From Shewanella sp. (GTDB taxonomy: Bacteria; Pseudomonadota; Gammaproteobacteria; Enterobacterales; Shewanellaceae): 15,697 bases of DNA. Positions 1 through 7,281 of the stretch are shown piece after piece (positions within the stretch are counted from its first letter, which is position 1; every line of letters begins with the position of its first letter). A program made the translations under genes and the position numbers. The notes below the pieces were generated by a model. That model did not search any database. It worked only from the letters and a program-made list of their open reading frames with translations, and was not told the DNA's origin. The stretch spans positions 1-15,697 of the forward strand of contig SDWK01000418.1 in assembly GCA_004195335.1 (NCBI GenBank), written 5' to 3'.

Positions 1-25
1 CTGTTATGTGCCTTTGGAAAACAAA

Positions 26-45
26 CAAAATAAACCACTGTTTAT
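26..45 (-). terminator. Possible AT-rich terminator of the gsp operon
   Basis: Read on the minus strand just after the gspN stop, ATAAAC and GTTTAT (plus 40-45 and 30-35) form a 6-bp stem with a 4-nt loop. A T-rich run (TTTGTTTGTTTT) follows. The stem has little GC, so it would be weak. It is the only terminator-like structure at the end of the operon within the window, and a better one may lie off the left edge. Confidence 0.35.
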
Positions 46-52
46 ATTTTGA

Positions 53-814
53 TTAGAATCCAGGAATTCGTCCTTGGTAACTAATCGGATAATAGCCTTG
101 GCTATCGTGTTTACCTAAGAAAACCAGTGCCTTTTTCAGGTCTTCAGGTTGAGACGCGGTCTCTTTTATTTTCGCTGAAACCTGTACCATCTTCTCAGCT
201 TGCAGCAACACGCTGCCACTTAAGCCAAGCTGGTTCATTGTTTCATCGGTTTTCACTTTGACGTTACCATCGACACAGCTTAAGCCCAATTCGATATCAC
301 CCAAGGGATAGTCTCCGAACTGATTTTTCACCTTGGCACGGTTAAGAAAAACTTTACCGGTTAACTGCTCACACCAAGGTTGACCTTGAGCAAGCTCCTC
401 AACAATCAAGCTGAGATCGCCGTCAACTTTGGTGCGAAACGGTAATCTGCTGTTGCCGATCAGGAAACTTCCCGGTGCTTCAAATCGTAATCCTTGCGCC
501 TTGATGCCGCTCATAGAGAGTGTCACTAAGCCTTTACCGTTAACTGCGGTACCACGGTTGCCAACCACGAGATCTAACTTGGCTTTACCGAGAAAAAGAG
601 CCCAGGGACTTAACTTCCACTGCACCAACTCAAGTTGCCTCTTTTGAATCGTGACGGTCTCAACACTTCCCGACCATATCGAACCAGACACTCCACTCAA
701 ACTTATTGTATTAGGTAATGGCACCAGCCTGACGACGATACTGGCTGGTAATAGTGCGATCAAAAAAACCAGATAGAACAACACGCCGATAATAACTTTC
801 TTTGCTAAATTCAC
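53..814 (-). CDS. gspN: Type II secretion system protein N (GspN)
   Basis: GspN is the last gene of the operon, an accessory inner-membrane protein of type II secretion whose exact role is unsettled. The 253-residue product has a short cytoplasmic N-terminus and one hydrophobic segment at about residues 8-28. A periplasmic domain rich in beta-strand-like sequence follows, as in the family. The start is GTG at 812-814; AAGG lies about 8 bases upstream and there is no better ATG. It is separated from gspM by 81 bases that can fold (see 847-895), unlike the tight junctions elsewhere in the operon, so its expression may be set separately. The identity rests on family resemblance plus the position after gspM. 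Some T2SS operons lack this gene. Confidence 0.88.
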   Translation of the reverse strand: MNLAKKVIIGVLFYLVFLIALLPASIVVRLVPLPNTISLSGVSGSIWSGSVETVTIQKRQLELVQWKLSPWALFLGKAKLDLVVGNRGTAVNGKGLVTLSMSGIKAQGLRFEAPGSFLIGNSRLPFRTKVDGDLSLIVEELAQGQPWCEQLTGKVFLNRAKVKNQFGDYPLGDIELGLSCVDGNVKVKTDETMNQLGLSGSVLLQAEKMVQVSAKIKETASQPEDLKKALVFLGKHDSQGYYPISYQGRIPGF

Positions 815-846
815 TACAATACCTTAATAAAAACAGTCACTTTAAA

Positions 847-895
847 TACCAAACACTAAGCCATATGGTGGATCAGAGCATGCTTATGCCTGGTA
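847..895 (-). promoter_or_regulatory. Imperfect stem-loop between gspM and gspN
   Basis: In the minus-strand transcript, TACCA (plus 891-895) pairs with TGGTA (plus 847-851). Inside it, CATAAGC (882-888) pairs with GCTTAGTG (854-861) with one bulged A and one G-U pair. The hairpin begins directly after the gspM stop and ends about 33 bases before the gspN GTG. It could act as an mRNA stabiliser or processing site, but no function is shown. Confidence 0.3.
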
Positions 896-1372
896 TCATT
901 GTGAGATCTGGATACGACGAACACGGACTAATCCAGGCACATCTGATTCAGCAAGATCGATGCTATCTAACGATAACCCTTTCTCCTGAACCAATTCATT
1001 TAAATATCCCAGCAGTGAATCGAACGGAACATCGTCCATCCATAGCTGGATTTTATTCCCCTGAGGCTGCATACGTGTTATCTCTAATCCATAGGCTGCC
1101 GCACTCTGGTTAACGGTGGCACTTAAGCTGCCTTTAACCTTAGATTCAGTCCCTTTTTGCTTCAAACCTGCAATTTTATTTGCCGTTTGCTTAACAAAGG
1201 TCAATGTACTCTTTTGTGCCTGCAGTCGACGTTCGGCATCAACTTCTGCATTGGATATTGGCGTCCAGATGCCCCAATAAAAGATGCCGATAACTAACAC
1301 TACAGTACAAGTGCCAACGAGCTGTTGCTCTCGCAAGATCAGGCCCTTCCACCACGCTTTAAGGTTATCCAT
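896..1372 (-). CDS. gspM: Type II secretion system protein M (GspM)
   Basis: GspM is a bitopic inner-membrane protein that partners with GspL in the assembly platform, stabilising it and linking it to the pseudopilus machinery. The 158-residue product has the family layout: a short amphipathic cytoplasmic N-terminus ending near REQQL, one transmembrane segment at about residues 17-36, and a periplasmic ferredoxin-like domain. Its length is usual for GspM. The start is ATG at 1370-1372. A good Shine-Dalgarno (GAGGAG) lies inside the last codons of gspL, and one base separates the gspL stop from this start, so translation is probably coupled to gspL. Confidence 0.95.
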   Translation of the reverse strand: MDNLKAWWKGLILREQQLVGTCTVVLVIGIFYWGIWTPISNAEVDAERRLQAQKSTLTFVKQTANKIAGLKQKGTESKVKGSLSATVNQSAAAYGLEITRMQPQGNKIQLWMDDVPFDSLLGYLNELVQEKGLSLDSIDLAESDVPGLVRVRRIQISQ

Positions 1373-1373
1373 C

Positions 1374-2567
1374 TTACTTACTCCTCAGCGTTAATGTACT
1401 TGTTACAGCATCTTCGCCACTGTTCATCGCACCAGAATCGAGTTGATAAGAACGTGAAACAATTGTCTTAAACTGTTCAATCTGCGCATAACTCTTAGCG
1501 GTCACCTGCATCCGTAGCTCGTTTCGAGCACTATCGAAGCGTAAAGTTGTCGGCTTTAAATCTACAACCTGAATAAATGCTTCTTCTAATCCCTCAAGCA
1601 TAGAGAAAAATTCACTACCGCCCCCCTGACCTTGCATGCTGCGTAGCTCTCTATCCATCTGAGAGCGAAGGTTTACAATGCGTGAACTTCCCGGAATAAC
1701 TCGCTTATAGATGGCCTCGCTTTCAACCTGCAAACGCACCTGTTCGGCATTGAGCTGATAGATGTTGAGGCCTCTATTGACTAGAGCCAACAGTAAAGCT
1801 AACACGGCAACAATCGCTACATTGCGCCATAACACGAGGTTTTTTCCATACTCACGCTTAGGAAGATAAGCACCTGATAACAAGTTTAACGGTGCGGTTA
1901 AGACCCCTTTCGCTAATACTAACATCGGTAACTCAAGCGCTTGTTCTTGTATTTCCGTGCCCGTCAGTGATAACTCACTATAGGCGGCAACTGTCACAGG
2001 CGTTTCTGACTCGACAGGCAGAAGTTTAGGCAGCAGGCTGTTCATCCACTCTTCACTGAGGCAGACACCTGCACCTTCACCGGTTCTCAATAGATACTCA
2101 CGGTTGAATTTCATTGCTGCCCACTGACACTGCTCCAGCGGTAGAGCCAAGCAGTCAGGTACGAGCCGTTTGGCCTTCAAACCGGCTTCATTGAGCCAAT
2201 TAAGCCAGTCTTGCATCTGTTCATGGGCAACCACGGCAACACTCAGAGACTCGCCATTACGAGGGCCAGGCACAAAATGCAGTTGTTCAACATTCGCGGC
2301 CAAGCTCTCTTCAAGCATAAAGGGGAGTGCTTGTATTGCCTGGCGTTGTCCTTTTTCGGGAAGCTCAACCTGAGTCAGGGTGATCGAAGAAGAGGGAACT
2401 AATACATCTACAGGGCGATTACCGGCGCGCTCAGTCAGACTCGACAGAGCGCCTGCATCCTTTACCTCACCAGAGGCGATGATCTCTTGTTCCTGCTCAG
2501 ACCAAACCAGCCAAGAGCAGGCTTGCTCTGAGGTTGTTCCTAAGCGGATAAATAGTCTCTCACTCAC
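1374..2567 (-). CDS. gspL: Type II secretion system protein L (GspL)
   Basis: GspL recruits the ATPase GspE to the inner membrane through its cytoplasmic actin-like domain and pairs with GspM in the periplasm. I place the start at GTG 2565-2567 (397 residues, beginning MSERLFIRLG). GGAG lies 7 bases upstream and this N-terminus matches the family. An in-frame TTG at 2580-2582 would add five residues but lacks a ribosome site. The cytoplasmic domain covers about residues 1-240, one transmembrane helix about 243-263, and a periplasmic ferredoxin-like domain the rest. A conserved-looking FGSSRIV-type segment (here IPGSSRIVNLR) follows the helix. A run of six C on the plus strand at 1621-1626 lies within the Gly codons near residue 315. 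The gene sits behind a structured 86-base spacer after gspK. Confidence 0.95.
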   Translation of the reverse strand: MSERLFIRLGTTSEQACSWLVWSEQEQEIIASGEVKDAGALSSLTERAGNRPVDVLVPSSSITLTQVELPEKGQRQAIQALPFMLEESLAANVEQLHFVPGPRNGESLSVAVVAHEQMQDWLNWLNEAGLKAKRLVPDCLALPLEQCQWAAMKFNREYLLRTGEGAGVCLSEEWMNSLLPKLLPVESETPVTVAAYSELSLTGTEIQEQALELPMLVLAKGVLTAPLNLLSGAYLPKREYGKNLVLWRNVAIVAVLALLLALVNRGLNIYQLNAEQVRLQVESEAIYKRVIPGSSRIVNLRSQMDRELRSMQGQGGGSEFFSMLEGLEEAFIQVVDLKPTTLRFDSARNELRMQVTAKSYAQIEQFKTIVSRSYQLDSGAMNSGEDAVTSTLTLRSK

Positions 2568-2584
2568 ATTTACTCTCCACAAAC

Positions 2585-2645
2585 CTCGTCAACTCACCCG
2601 ACGAGACTATGTTATTTTATTCTGTTACCGCCCGACATCGGGTGA
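2585..2645 (-). promoter_or_regulatory. Mutually exclusive hairpins between gspK and gspL
   Basis: Three inverted repeats occupy the spacer. One is CCCGA/TCGGG (2631-2635 with 2638-2642), directly after the gspK stop. The second is CTCGTC/GACGAG (2585-2590 with 2600-2605), just before the gspL ribosome site. The third is an 8-bp long-range pairing, TCACCCGA (2594-2601) with TCGGGTGA (2638-2645), which uses parts of both. The two local hairpins and the long-range stem cannot form together. The inverted repeats are read directly from the sequence; a switch, attenuator or processing role is inference. Confidence 0.4.
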
Positions 2646-2653
2646 TATTAATT

Positions 2654-3652
2654 TTATTTCTGACCGCCAAACTGTCGAGTCAGGATATCCAACTTATTGC
2701 CGCCGTCTCGTTTCATCACACTCTCTAAACGAAACACAGCGTTATCGACTTTGGCACCCGCCTTCAAGAGGAAGTAATTACTGTCGACGACAAAGGTTGT
2801 TTTTAAATCCGCTTCCAACTGCAGGTTGGCCAAAGATGAGCTTCCCCAAAAATCCTCTATCTTTTCAAACCCATCTCCGGGTCTTTGATTGATGATGCTC
2901 TCCGCCTCACCAACAGATATTTTATTATCAAGCATGCCCGCCAATAAGGCTGCTTGTTCAACTTTCAAGGTATTCACATTGAGCAACTGATGGTCATCAC
3001 CAGGAATAACACAGATATAAGGCAACAATTTTAGATAGATATCCTGTGAATACCCCAACACAGCTCTTAATTCACTGCGGTGGCTCATCAATGTATTCGC
3101 CGCCCTATAGGGCACGTTCCTCGATTCATAATCGGCATCTTCGGCGCCAAATGGGCTCGCAGTGCTATCTTCATCGATATAATCTTTTAAGGTATGGGTC
3201 AGCCGTTCCGCCGAAAACTCATCCATTCCTAATGCCACCAACAGCCCCTTATACTGTACCGCTGGCAGGGGAAGTTTAGGCTGTCCATTCTCATTCCCTT
3301 TACTCTCGATAGACAAGGCATTGAGGTTGAAACAGGAACGCATATCACTGATCGTTCCGCCAATTTCACCGTGCTCGGCGGGAAAAACCACATCCGCCTG
3401 TGCCCAATACTGCTGCAGGTGAACCGTACCATCGGAATCATCGAGATCTTGCTTCAACACTTTCTTGGTTAACTCTTCGGCCGAAATCGCATACCAGAAC
3501 GCCTGATCATATTGAGTTAAATTCAATGTCCGCCGGACTGAAAGCTGATTACGACTATTAATATTGGTCGCAATAATTGCCACCATGGCCACAATCAATA
3601 GCACAACGATGAGCGCAACACCTCGCTGCTTACCCGGAAGTTTATTAGCCAC
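2654..3652 (-). CDS. gspK: Type II secretion minor pseudopilin GspK
   Basis: GspK is the large minor pseudopilin that, with GspI and GspJ, caps the pseudopilus tip and primes its assembly. The 332-residue precursor has a basic leader ending KQRG. Prepilin peptidase should cut after Gly11, giving a mature protein starting VALIV. Position +5 is Val, not the Glu of other pseudopilins; this is the family hallmark of GspK and suits the tip position. A hydrophobic helix covers about residues 12-29, followed by a large alpha-helical periplasmic domain typical of the family. Cys107 and Cys214 are candidates for a disulfide. The start is GTG at 3650-3652, overlapping the gspJ stop by one base (TAGTG), which implies coupled translation. 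Confidence 0.96.
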   Translation of the reverse strand: MANKLPGKQRGVALIVVLLIVAMVAIIATNINSRNQLSVRRTLNLTQYDQAFWYAISAEELTKKVLKQDLDDSDGTVHLQQYWAQADVVFPAEHGEIGGTISDMRSCFNLNALSIESKGNENGQPKLPLPAVQYKGLLVALGMDEFSAERLTHTLKDYIDEDSTASPFGAEDADYESRNVPYRAANTLMSHRSELRAVLGYSQDIYLKLLPYICVIPGDDHQLLNVNTLKVEQAALLAGMLDNKISVGEAESIINQRPGDGFEKIEDFWGSSSLANLQLEADLKTTFVVDSNYFLLKAGAKVDNAVFRLESVMKRDGGNKLDILTRQFGGQK

Positions 3653-4434
3653 TAGCCTTCGCCCCTGCCATCGCCGTTGTTAGACTCTCCGCTGCCATTT
3701 CCGGAGTTATTGTTCCCATTGTTGTTATTGCCAGAGTTACTGCCGTTGTTATTACCACCGTTATTGCCGTTGTTATTACCACCGTTATTGCCGCCACCGG
3801 TATTGCCTCCCGAACCAACAGGAGCACCTGTTGACAGCAAAAATTTACGCTGGATTTTACCATAACCTTCTAATTCGATTTCCATCGCAATTGCCTTCGG
3901 CAGCTTAGTCGCATCGACTTTTCTCTCCCACTTATCTTCCATAAAGAAGGAGTATTCCACCGAAATCACATTTTTGATGACGATTGTTTTGATCGGCTCA
4001 CTGCCAAATTCAGGCTCTGGATAGGGATAATACCAGCGCTCAAGGTTATTATCCTGCACCACATAGGCCACAGATTGAATGCTGCCTCTAGGTAATAAAC
4101 CATCGGGATTTAACCAGCCCAGGCGAAAAAAAACCAGCGCCTCAGATTCTGAATCTAAAATATCGGAGCCGGTTTGAAATACGGTTGTGCCGCGCCCGCC
4201 CTCAAGTAAGCGAGGCGTGCGTGCCACCATCTGCCCTAAATCACGCTCGAGCGCCCCGAAGCCCTGTTGCATTGCCTTCAGTTTGCCGGAAAATTCTTTG
4301 GTTACGGCATCATTTTGGATCACCGTATGCAGCACAGTGTTAGCCGCAAGTCCCAACATGGCAAAAATGGCGATGGCGACTAACATCTCAAGTAAGGTAA
4401 AACCTGCGCTAACTCTAGTCTTGATTGAGTACAT
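3652..4434 (-). CDS. gspJ: Type II secretion minor pseudopilin GspJ with a Gly/Asn tail
   Basis: GspJ is a minor pseudopilin of the tip complex with GspI and GspK. The 260-residue precursor has a leader MYSIKTRVSAG, cleavage before Phe12, the prepilin motif FTLLEM with Glu at +5, and a hydrophobic helix to about residue 30. The pseudopilin beta domain runs to about residue 205. From about residue 207 to the end the protein is almost only Gly, Asn and Ser (54 residues), encoded partly by a 24-base tandem repeat (3741-3788). This makes it longer than typical GspJ proteins of roughly 200 residues. A run of eight T on the coding strand (plus 4126-4133) encodes Phe-Phe near residue 102. The gene overlaps the end of gspI by 20 bases and abuts gspK. 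Confidence 0.96.
   Translation of the reverse strand: MYSIKTRVSAGFTLLEMLVAIAIFAMLGLAANTVLHTVIQNDAVTKEFSGKLKAMQQGFGALERDLGQMVARTPRLLEGGRGTTVFQTGSDILDSESEALVFFRLGWLNPDGLLPRGSIQSVAYVVQDNNLERWYYPYPEPEFGSEPIKTIVIKNVISVEYSFFMEDKWERKVDATKLPKAIAMEIELEGYGKIQRKFLLSTGAPVGSGGNTGGGNNGGNNNGNNGGNNNGSNSGNNNNGNNNSGNGSGESNNGDGRGEG
3741..3788. repeat. Two perfect 24-bp tandem units inside gspJ
   Basis: Positions 3741-3764 and 3765-3788 are identical, and a partial further unit starts at 3789 (TGCCGCC…). The unit length is a multiple of three, so copy number can change without breaking the frame; each unit encodes eight Gly/Asn residues of the GspJ tail. Similar but diverged trinucleotide-rich sequence continues on both sides (about 3700-3815), so the tail probably grew by slippage. 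Confidence 0.9.
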
Positions 4435-4786
4435 AACTGCTTACCTGGGCAAGAATACGTTTATATCGCTCATCATCACTGACGCTGATGCGGATCATTC
4501 TGAATTTATCATCCGTGGTTTTTACCACCTCTTTACGCCAATACCAATCTCGACCAGCCAGTTCAGTTTCCCCCTCTTTCTTACCTATATCAGGAAACTT
4601 CGTCTCTAGTCTCGCCTCGACCATCTCATTGTCGGCAACCCATTGCGCATAGGTCTTCTCCTCTAAGATAGGCATGTTGGCCATTTGCTCTCCCAGGCTC
4701 TTAGTGATCGACACCGCAGCAATAGCAAATACGGCTAAAGCGACGATAACTTCGAGTAAGGTCATGCCTTTAACGCTATGATTCAC
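4415..4786 (-). CDS. gspI: Type II secretion minor pseudopilin GspI
   Basis: GspI is the minor pseudopilin thought to nucleate the GspI-J-K tip complex. I choose the GTG at 4784-4786 (123 residues, leader MNHSVKG). GGAAG lies five bases upstream, and the leader length suits prepilin peptidase. An in-frame TTG at 4796-4798 would add four residues, but it overlaps that ribosome site. After Gly7 the mature protein begins MTLLEV, with Glu at +5 and a hydrophobic helix to about residue 27. A small pseudopilin domain of the usual size follows. Its last 20 bases overlap gspJ. An 86-base spacer without clear structure separates it from gspH. Confidence 0.95.
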   Translation of the reverse strand: MNHSVKGMTLLEVIVALAVFAIAAVSITKSLGEQMANMPILEEKTYAQWVADNEMVEARLETKFPDIGKKEGETELAGRDWYWRKEVVKTTDDKFRMIRISVSDDERYKRILAQVSSYVLNQD

Positions 4787-4872
4787 AAATACTTCCAACC
4801 GTTTTAGTCATCAACACCTTAATTTTCACACCGGGTATCCCACACACAAAAACAGGTTTGTTAACGAATGTG

Positions 4873-5445
4873 TTAGTCATTGACTCCATCGTCTCTCCCC
4901 AATGTTAATCGGCCAAGAGAATCGCCCACTACCAAGGCTTCAATATCCTTACCGGATTCATCTTTGCTCGAAAAGATGAGCTCAAATGTACTCATCTCTC
5001 CGCTGGGGAAAAGCAGCACCTGAGGCTCAGGAAACTTCTTCTTATCCTCTTCAGACTTTTCAATCAGAGGTTCCTCAAACCAAGTATCTTTCTCTTCATC
5101 ATCTTGAACCAAAGGCAAACCATCTAAAATAAGATCCAGCTTAACGCCATATTCCATCTGCCTTTCGGATAAGATTCTATCTTGAGCCAGGGGCTTCCAT
5201 TTACCTTCATCATAAATGACATATTTATAGCTTTCATCATCAATCACTATGCCGATGAAGTGTCCACTGAGTACGGTCTCATCGAGCACCATTTCAGTCG
5301 CAGTCATAAACTGCAAAGCCGCCCTCTCCAACTCTCTTTGCTTATCTGCACCACTCATACTCATGGTCACAGCAGAAGCGGCCAGCCCCATTAAAAGGAC
5401 GACCAGCAAAACTTCCATTAAGGTGAAACCTTTTTGCAACTTCAT
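4873..5445 (-). CDS. gspH: Type II secretion minor pseudopilin GspH
   Basis: GspH is a minor pseudopilin thought to connect the tip complex to the GspG shaft. The 190-residue precursor starts MKLQKG, with the cleavage site before Phe7 (FTLMEV, Glu at +5) and a hydrophobic helix to about residue 30. A beta-rich domain follows. Residues about 115-139 form a strongly charged, Asp/Glu/Lys-rich stretch, likely an exposed loop. Similar charged loops may be present in close relatives, but I cannot check. The start is ATG at 5443-5445 with only a weak purine-rich ribosome site (AAAGAA). Twenty-nine bases separate it from the gspG stop. Confidence 0.95.
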   Translation of the reverse strand: MKLQKGFTLMEVLLVVLLMGLAASAVTMSMSGADKQRELERAALQFMTATEMVLDETVLSGHFIGIVIDDESYKYVIYDEGKWKPLAQDRILSERQMEYGVKLDLILDGLPLVQDDEEKDTWFEEPLIEKSEEDKKKFPEPQVLLFPSGEMSTFELIFSSKDESGKDIEALVVGDSLGRLTLGRDDGVND

Positions 5446-5474
5446 CAGTTTTCTTTAATCAACGAATATCAAGT

Positions 5475-5909
5475 TTACTGGTAATCTTGCAGATTCCAGT
5501 TACCAATATCATCTTCGGTACCTGGCTGACCATCTGGGCCGGCACTAAATACATCCAGCTTGCCATTCTCACCCGGGCTAAGTAGCAGGTAATTATTTCT
5601 CCATGGATCCTGTGGTAAACGCTTCACATAGCCATCGGCACGGTAATTACGTGGCTCCGGAGAAATAGTAGGCTTCTGAACTAATGCTTCTAACCCTTGT
5701 TCTGTTGTTGGATAGATGCTGTTATCCAGCTTATACATATCCAAAGAATTTTCTAACGCAACGATATCCGAAACGGCTTTCTGCAGATCGGCCTTATCTT
5801 TATTACCCATCAAGTTAGGTACAACCATAGAAGCTAAGATACCTAAGATCACGATAACAACCATCACTTCGAGTAAGGTAAAACCTGTCTGTTTGTTTCT
5901 TGCTTGCAT
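5475..5909 (-). CDS. gspG: Major pseudopilin GspG
   Basis: GspG is the main subunit of the pseudopilus, the periplasmic fibre that pushes substrates toward the secretin. I choose ATG 5907-5909 (144 residues) because AGAGGA lies about 8 bases upstream; the in-frame TTG at 5913-5915 is too close to that site. The leader MQARNKQTG is cut before Phe10, giving FTLLEVMVVIVILGILASMV with Glu at +5. The conserved VVPNLMGNKDKAD follows the helix. The C-terminal loop GPDGQPGTEDDIGNW matches the calcium-binding loop that stabilises GspG in known structures. A stem-loop precedes the gene (5936-5963) and its spacer from gspF is 148 bases, which fits a separately tuned, abundant product. Confidence 0.98.
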   Translation of the reverse strand: MQARNKQTGFTLLEVMVVIVILGILASMVVPNLMGNKDKADLQKAVSDIVALENSLDMYKLDNSIYPTTEQGLEALVQKPTISPEPRNYRADGYVKRLPQDPWRNNYLLLSPGENGKLDVFSAGPDGQPGTEDDIGNWNLQDYQ

Positions 5910-5935
5910 TAACAACGTCCTCTTATTGACAACTG

Positions 5936-5963
5936 CTCTACATCACAATCATTCGATGTAGAG
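5936..5963 (-). promoter_or_regulatory. 9-bp stem-loop in the gspG leader
   Basis: CTCTACATC (5936-5944) and GATGTAGAG (5955-5963) are perfect inverted repeats with a 10-base loop. In the minus-strand transcript the hairpin ends 26 bases before the gspG ATG, leaving the ribosome site free, and no U-run follows. It is therefore more likely an mRNA-stabilising or processing element than a terminator. I see no convincing promoter in the F/G spacer. Confidence 0.5.
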
Positions 5964-6057
5964 AAATAGATAAAACAATTATTTAATCGCTGCCCCCCTG
6001 GCTTATAGTCAGCTGAGTAGCTCAATTTTTTACGACACGAATATGTCTGTCAGGCCT

Positions 6058-7281
6058 TTAACCACTGATCATATTGTTCAACTCTAAGATCGGTTGAAGA
6101 ATCGCTAATACGATAAACAGCACCACAGCTGCCATACTCACCACAAGCAAAGGTTCAAACACACCCAACGCAATATTCACATTGGACTCGAACTCTCTAT
6201 CCTGGTTATCGGCGGCGCGTTCCAGCATCTGCTCAAGTTGACCACTCTTTTCACCCGAGGCAATCATATAGAGCATCATCGGAGGGAAAAGTTTCGTGTT
6301 AGTCAATGCTGCACCTAAACTGGTACCTTCCCGAACTCTGGCGGTAGCCTCTTCAACAGCAGCCCGCACCTTAACATTGATAAGTACTTCACTGGCAATA
6401 TGCATTGCATCTAACAAAGGTACGGCACTTGCGGTTAAGATACTTAAGGTTCGTGCAAATCGGGCAGTATTGAGTCCTTTACTGACGCGTCCAATGACCG
6501 GAAACACAAGTAATAAACTGTCGTACTTCATTCGATAAACGGCTTTCGTTAATAGTCGCCTAAACAGCACAAAGCCTATGATGACGATACCTAAAACCAA
6601 CAAGCCATAATCTCTAACAAAATCAGAGGAGGCGATCAACAATAACGTTGTCCAGGGTAACTCCTGTCCCATATGTTCAAACTGACCCACTACCTCGGGC
6701 ACAACCGCAGCGAGCAATATCGCGATAACACCGACTGCCACGACAGTAAGCACCACTGGGTAGATCATCGCCTGGGTCATCTTACTCTTTAATTGGTGTC
6801 TTCTCTCCGTGTAATCGGCAAGACGATTGAGCACGACCTCGAGGTGACCGGATTTCTCACCCGATGCCACCATCGCGCGATAGAGATCATCGAAAATATG
6901 GGGGAATTCGGCCATAGAATCTGCCAGGCTATAACCTTCGACGACACGAGATCTGACCGCCATAATCATACTGCCTAAGCGGTCTTTCTCACACTGCTGC
7001 CCTACCGCCTTCAATGCCTCTTCGACGGGTAAACCAGCAGCAACCAAGGTTGCGACCTGGCGGGTGATTAGCGCGAGCTCCGCAACGGAGATCCCACGTT
7101 TGAATAAGTTTTTACCGGTCGACTTTGCTTTGGCTTCTTTTTCAACAACAGGTATGATCTCAAGCGGCATCAGGCGTTGTTCGCGAAGCTGCCCTCGAGC
7201 ATGACGAGCCGTATCGGCTTCCATCACTCCCTTTTGCTGCTTCCCTTTTGCATCTAGCGCCTTGTACTCAAATGCTGGCAT
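6058..7281 (-). CDS. gspF: Type II secretion inner-membrane platform protein GspF
   Basis: GspF is the polytopic inner-membrane protein at the centre of the assembly platform; it is thought to couple GspE ATP hydrolysis to pseudopilin extraction from the membrane. The 407-residue protein has the standard layout: an N-terminal cytoplasmic segment (MPAFEYKALDAKGK…) and two tandem T2SF domains (about 69-190 and 272-394). Each domain carries a GEKSG motif (141-145 and 343-347). Hydrophobic segments are near 171-196, 222-241 and 373-397. The start ATG at 7279-7281 has GAGG six bases upstream. A second copy of this whole initiation region lies 88 bases upstream (see 7268-7369). Confidence 0.98.
   Translation of the reverse strand: MPAFEYKALDAKGKQQKGVMEADTARHARGQLREQRLMPLEIIPVVEKEAKAKSTGKNLFKRGISVAELALITRQVATLVAAGLPVEEALKAVGQQCEKDRLGSMIMAVRSRVVEGYSLADSMAEFPHIFDDLYRAMVASGEKSGHLEVVLNRLADYTERRHQLKSKMTQAMIYPVVLTVVAVGVIAILLAAVVPEVVGQFEHMGQELPWTTLLLIASSDFVRDYGLLVLGIVIIGFVLFRRLLTKAVYRMKYDSLLLVFPVIGRVSKGLNTARFARTLSILTASAVPLLDAMHIASEVLINVKVRAAVEEATARVREGTSLGAALTNTKLFPPMMLYMIASGEKSGQLEQMLERAADNQDREFESNVNIALGVFEPLLVVSMAAVVLFIVLAILQPILELNNMISG

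Noticed and set aside
802..1113. 103-codon plus-strand frame opposite gspM
   Set aside because: It overlaps the end of gspM antisense and resembles no known protein.
2380..2892. 170-codon plus-strand frame across the gspK-gspL junction
   Set aside because: It is antisense to two well-supported genes and its translation looks random, with many Arg, Ser and Pro.
3677..3865. Leu/Pro-rich plus-strand frame
   Set aside because: It is the complement of the GspJ Gly/Asn repeat, not a gene.
4787..4872. gspH-gspI spacer, checked for hairpins or a promoter
   Set aside because: Only trivial pairings (for example GGG/CCC around three bases) are present; nothing supportable.
4749..5879. Identical 14-base string in gspG (5866-5879) and gspI (4749-4762)
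   Set aside because: It encodes the shared prepilin motif TLLEV, so paralogous coding constraint explains it.
5993..5998. Six-C run in the gspF-gspG spacer, considered as a phase-variation tract
   Set aside because: It is too short, lies in no coding frame, and is not placed at a recognisable promoter.
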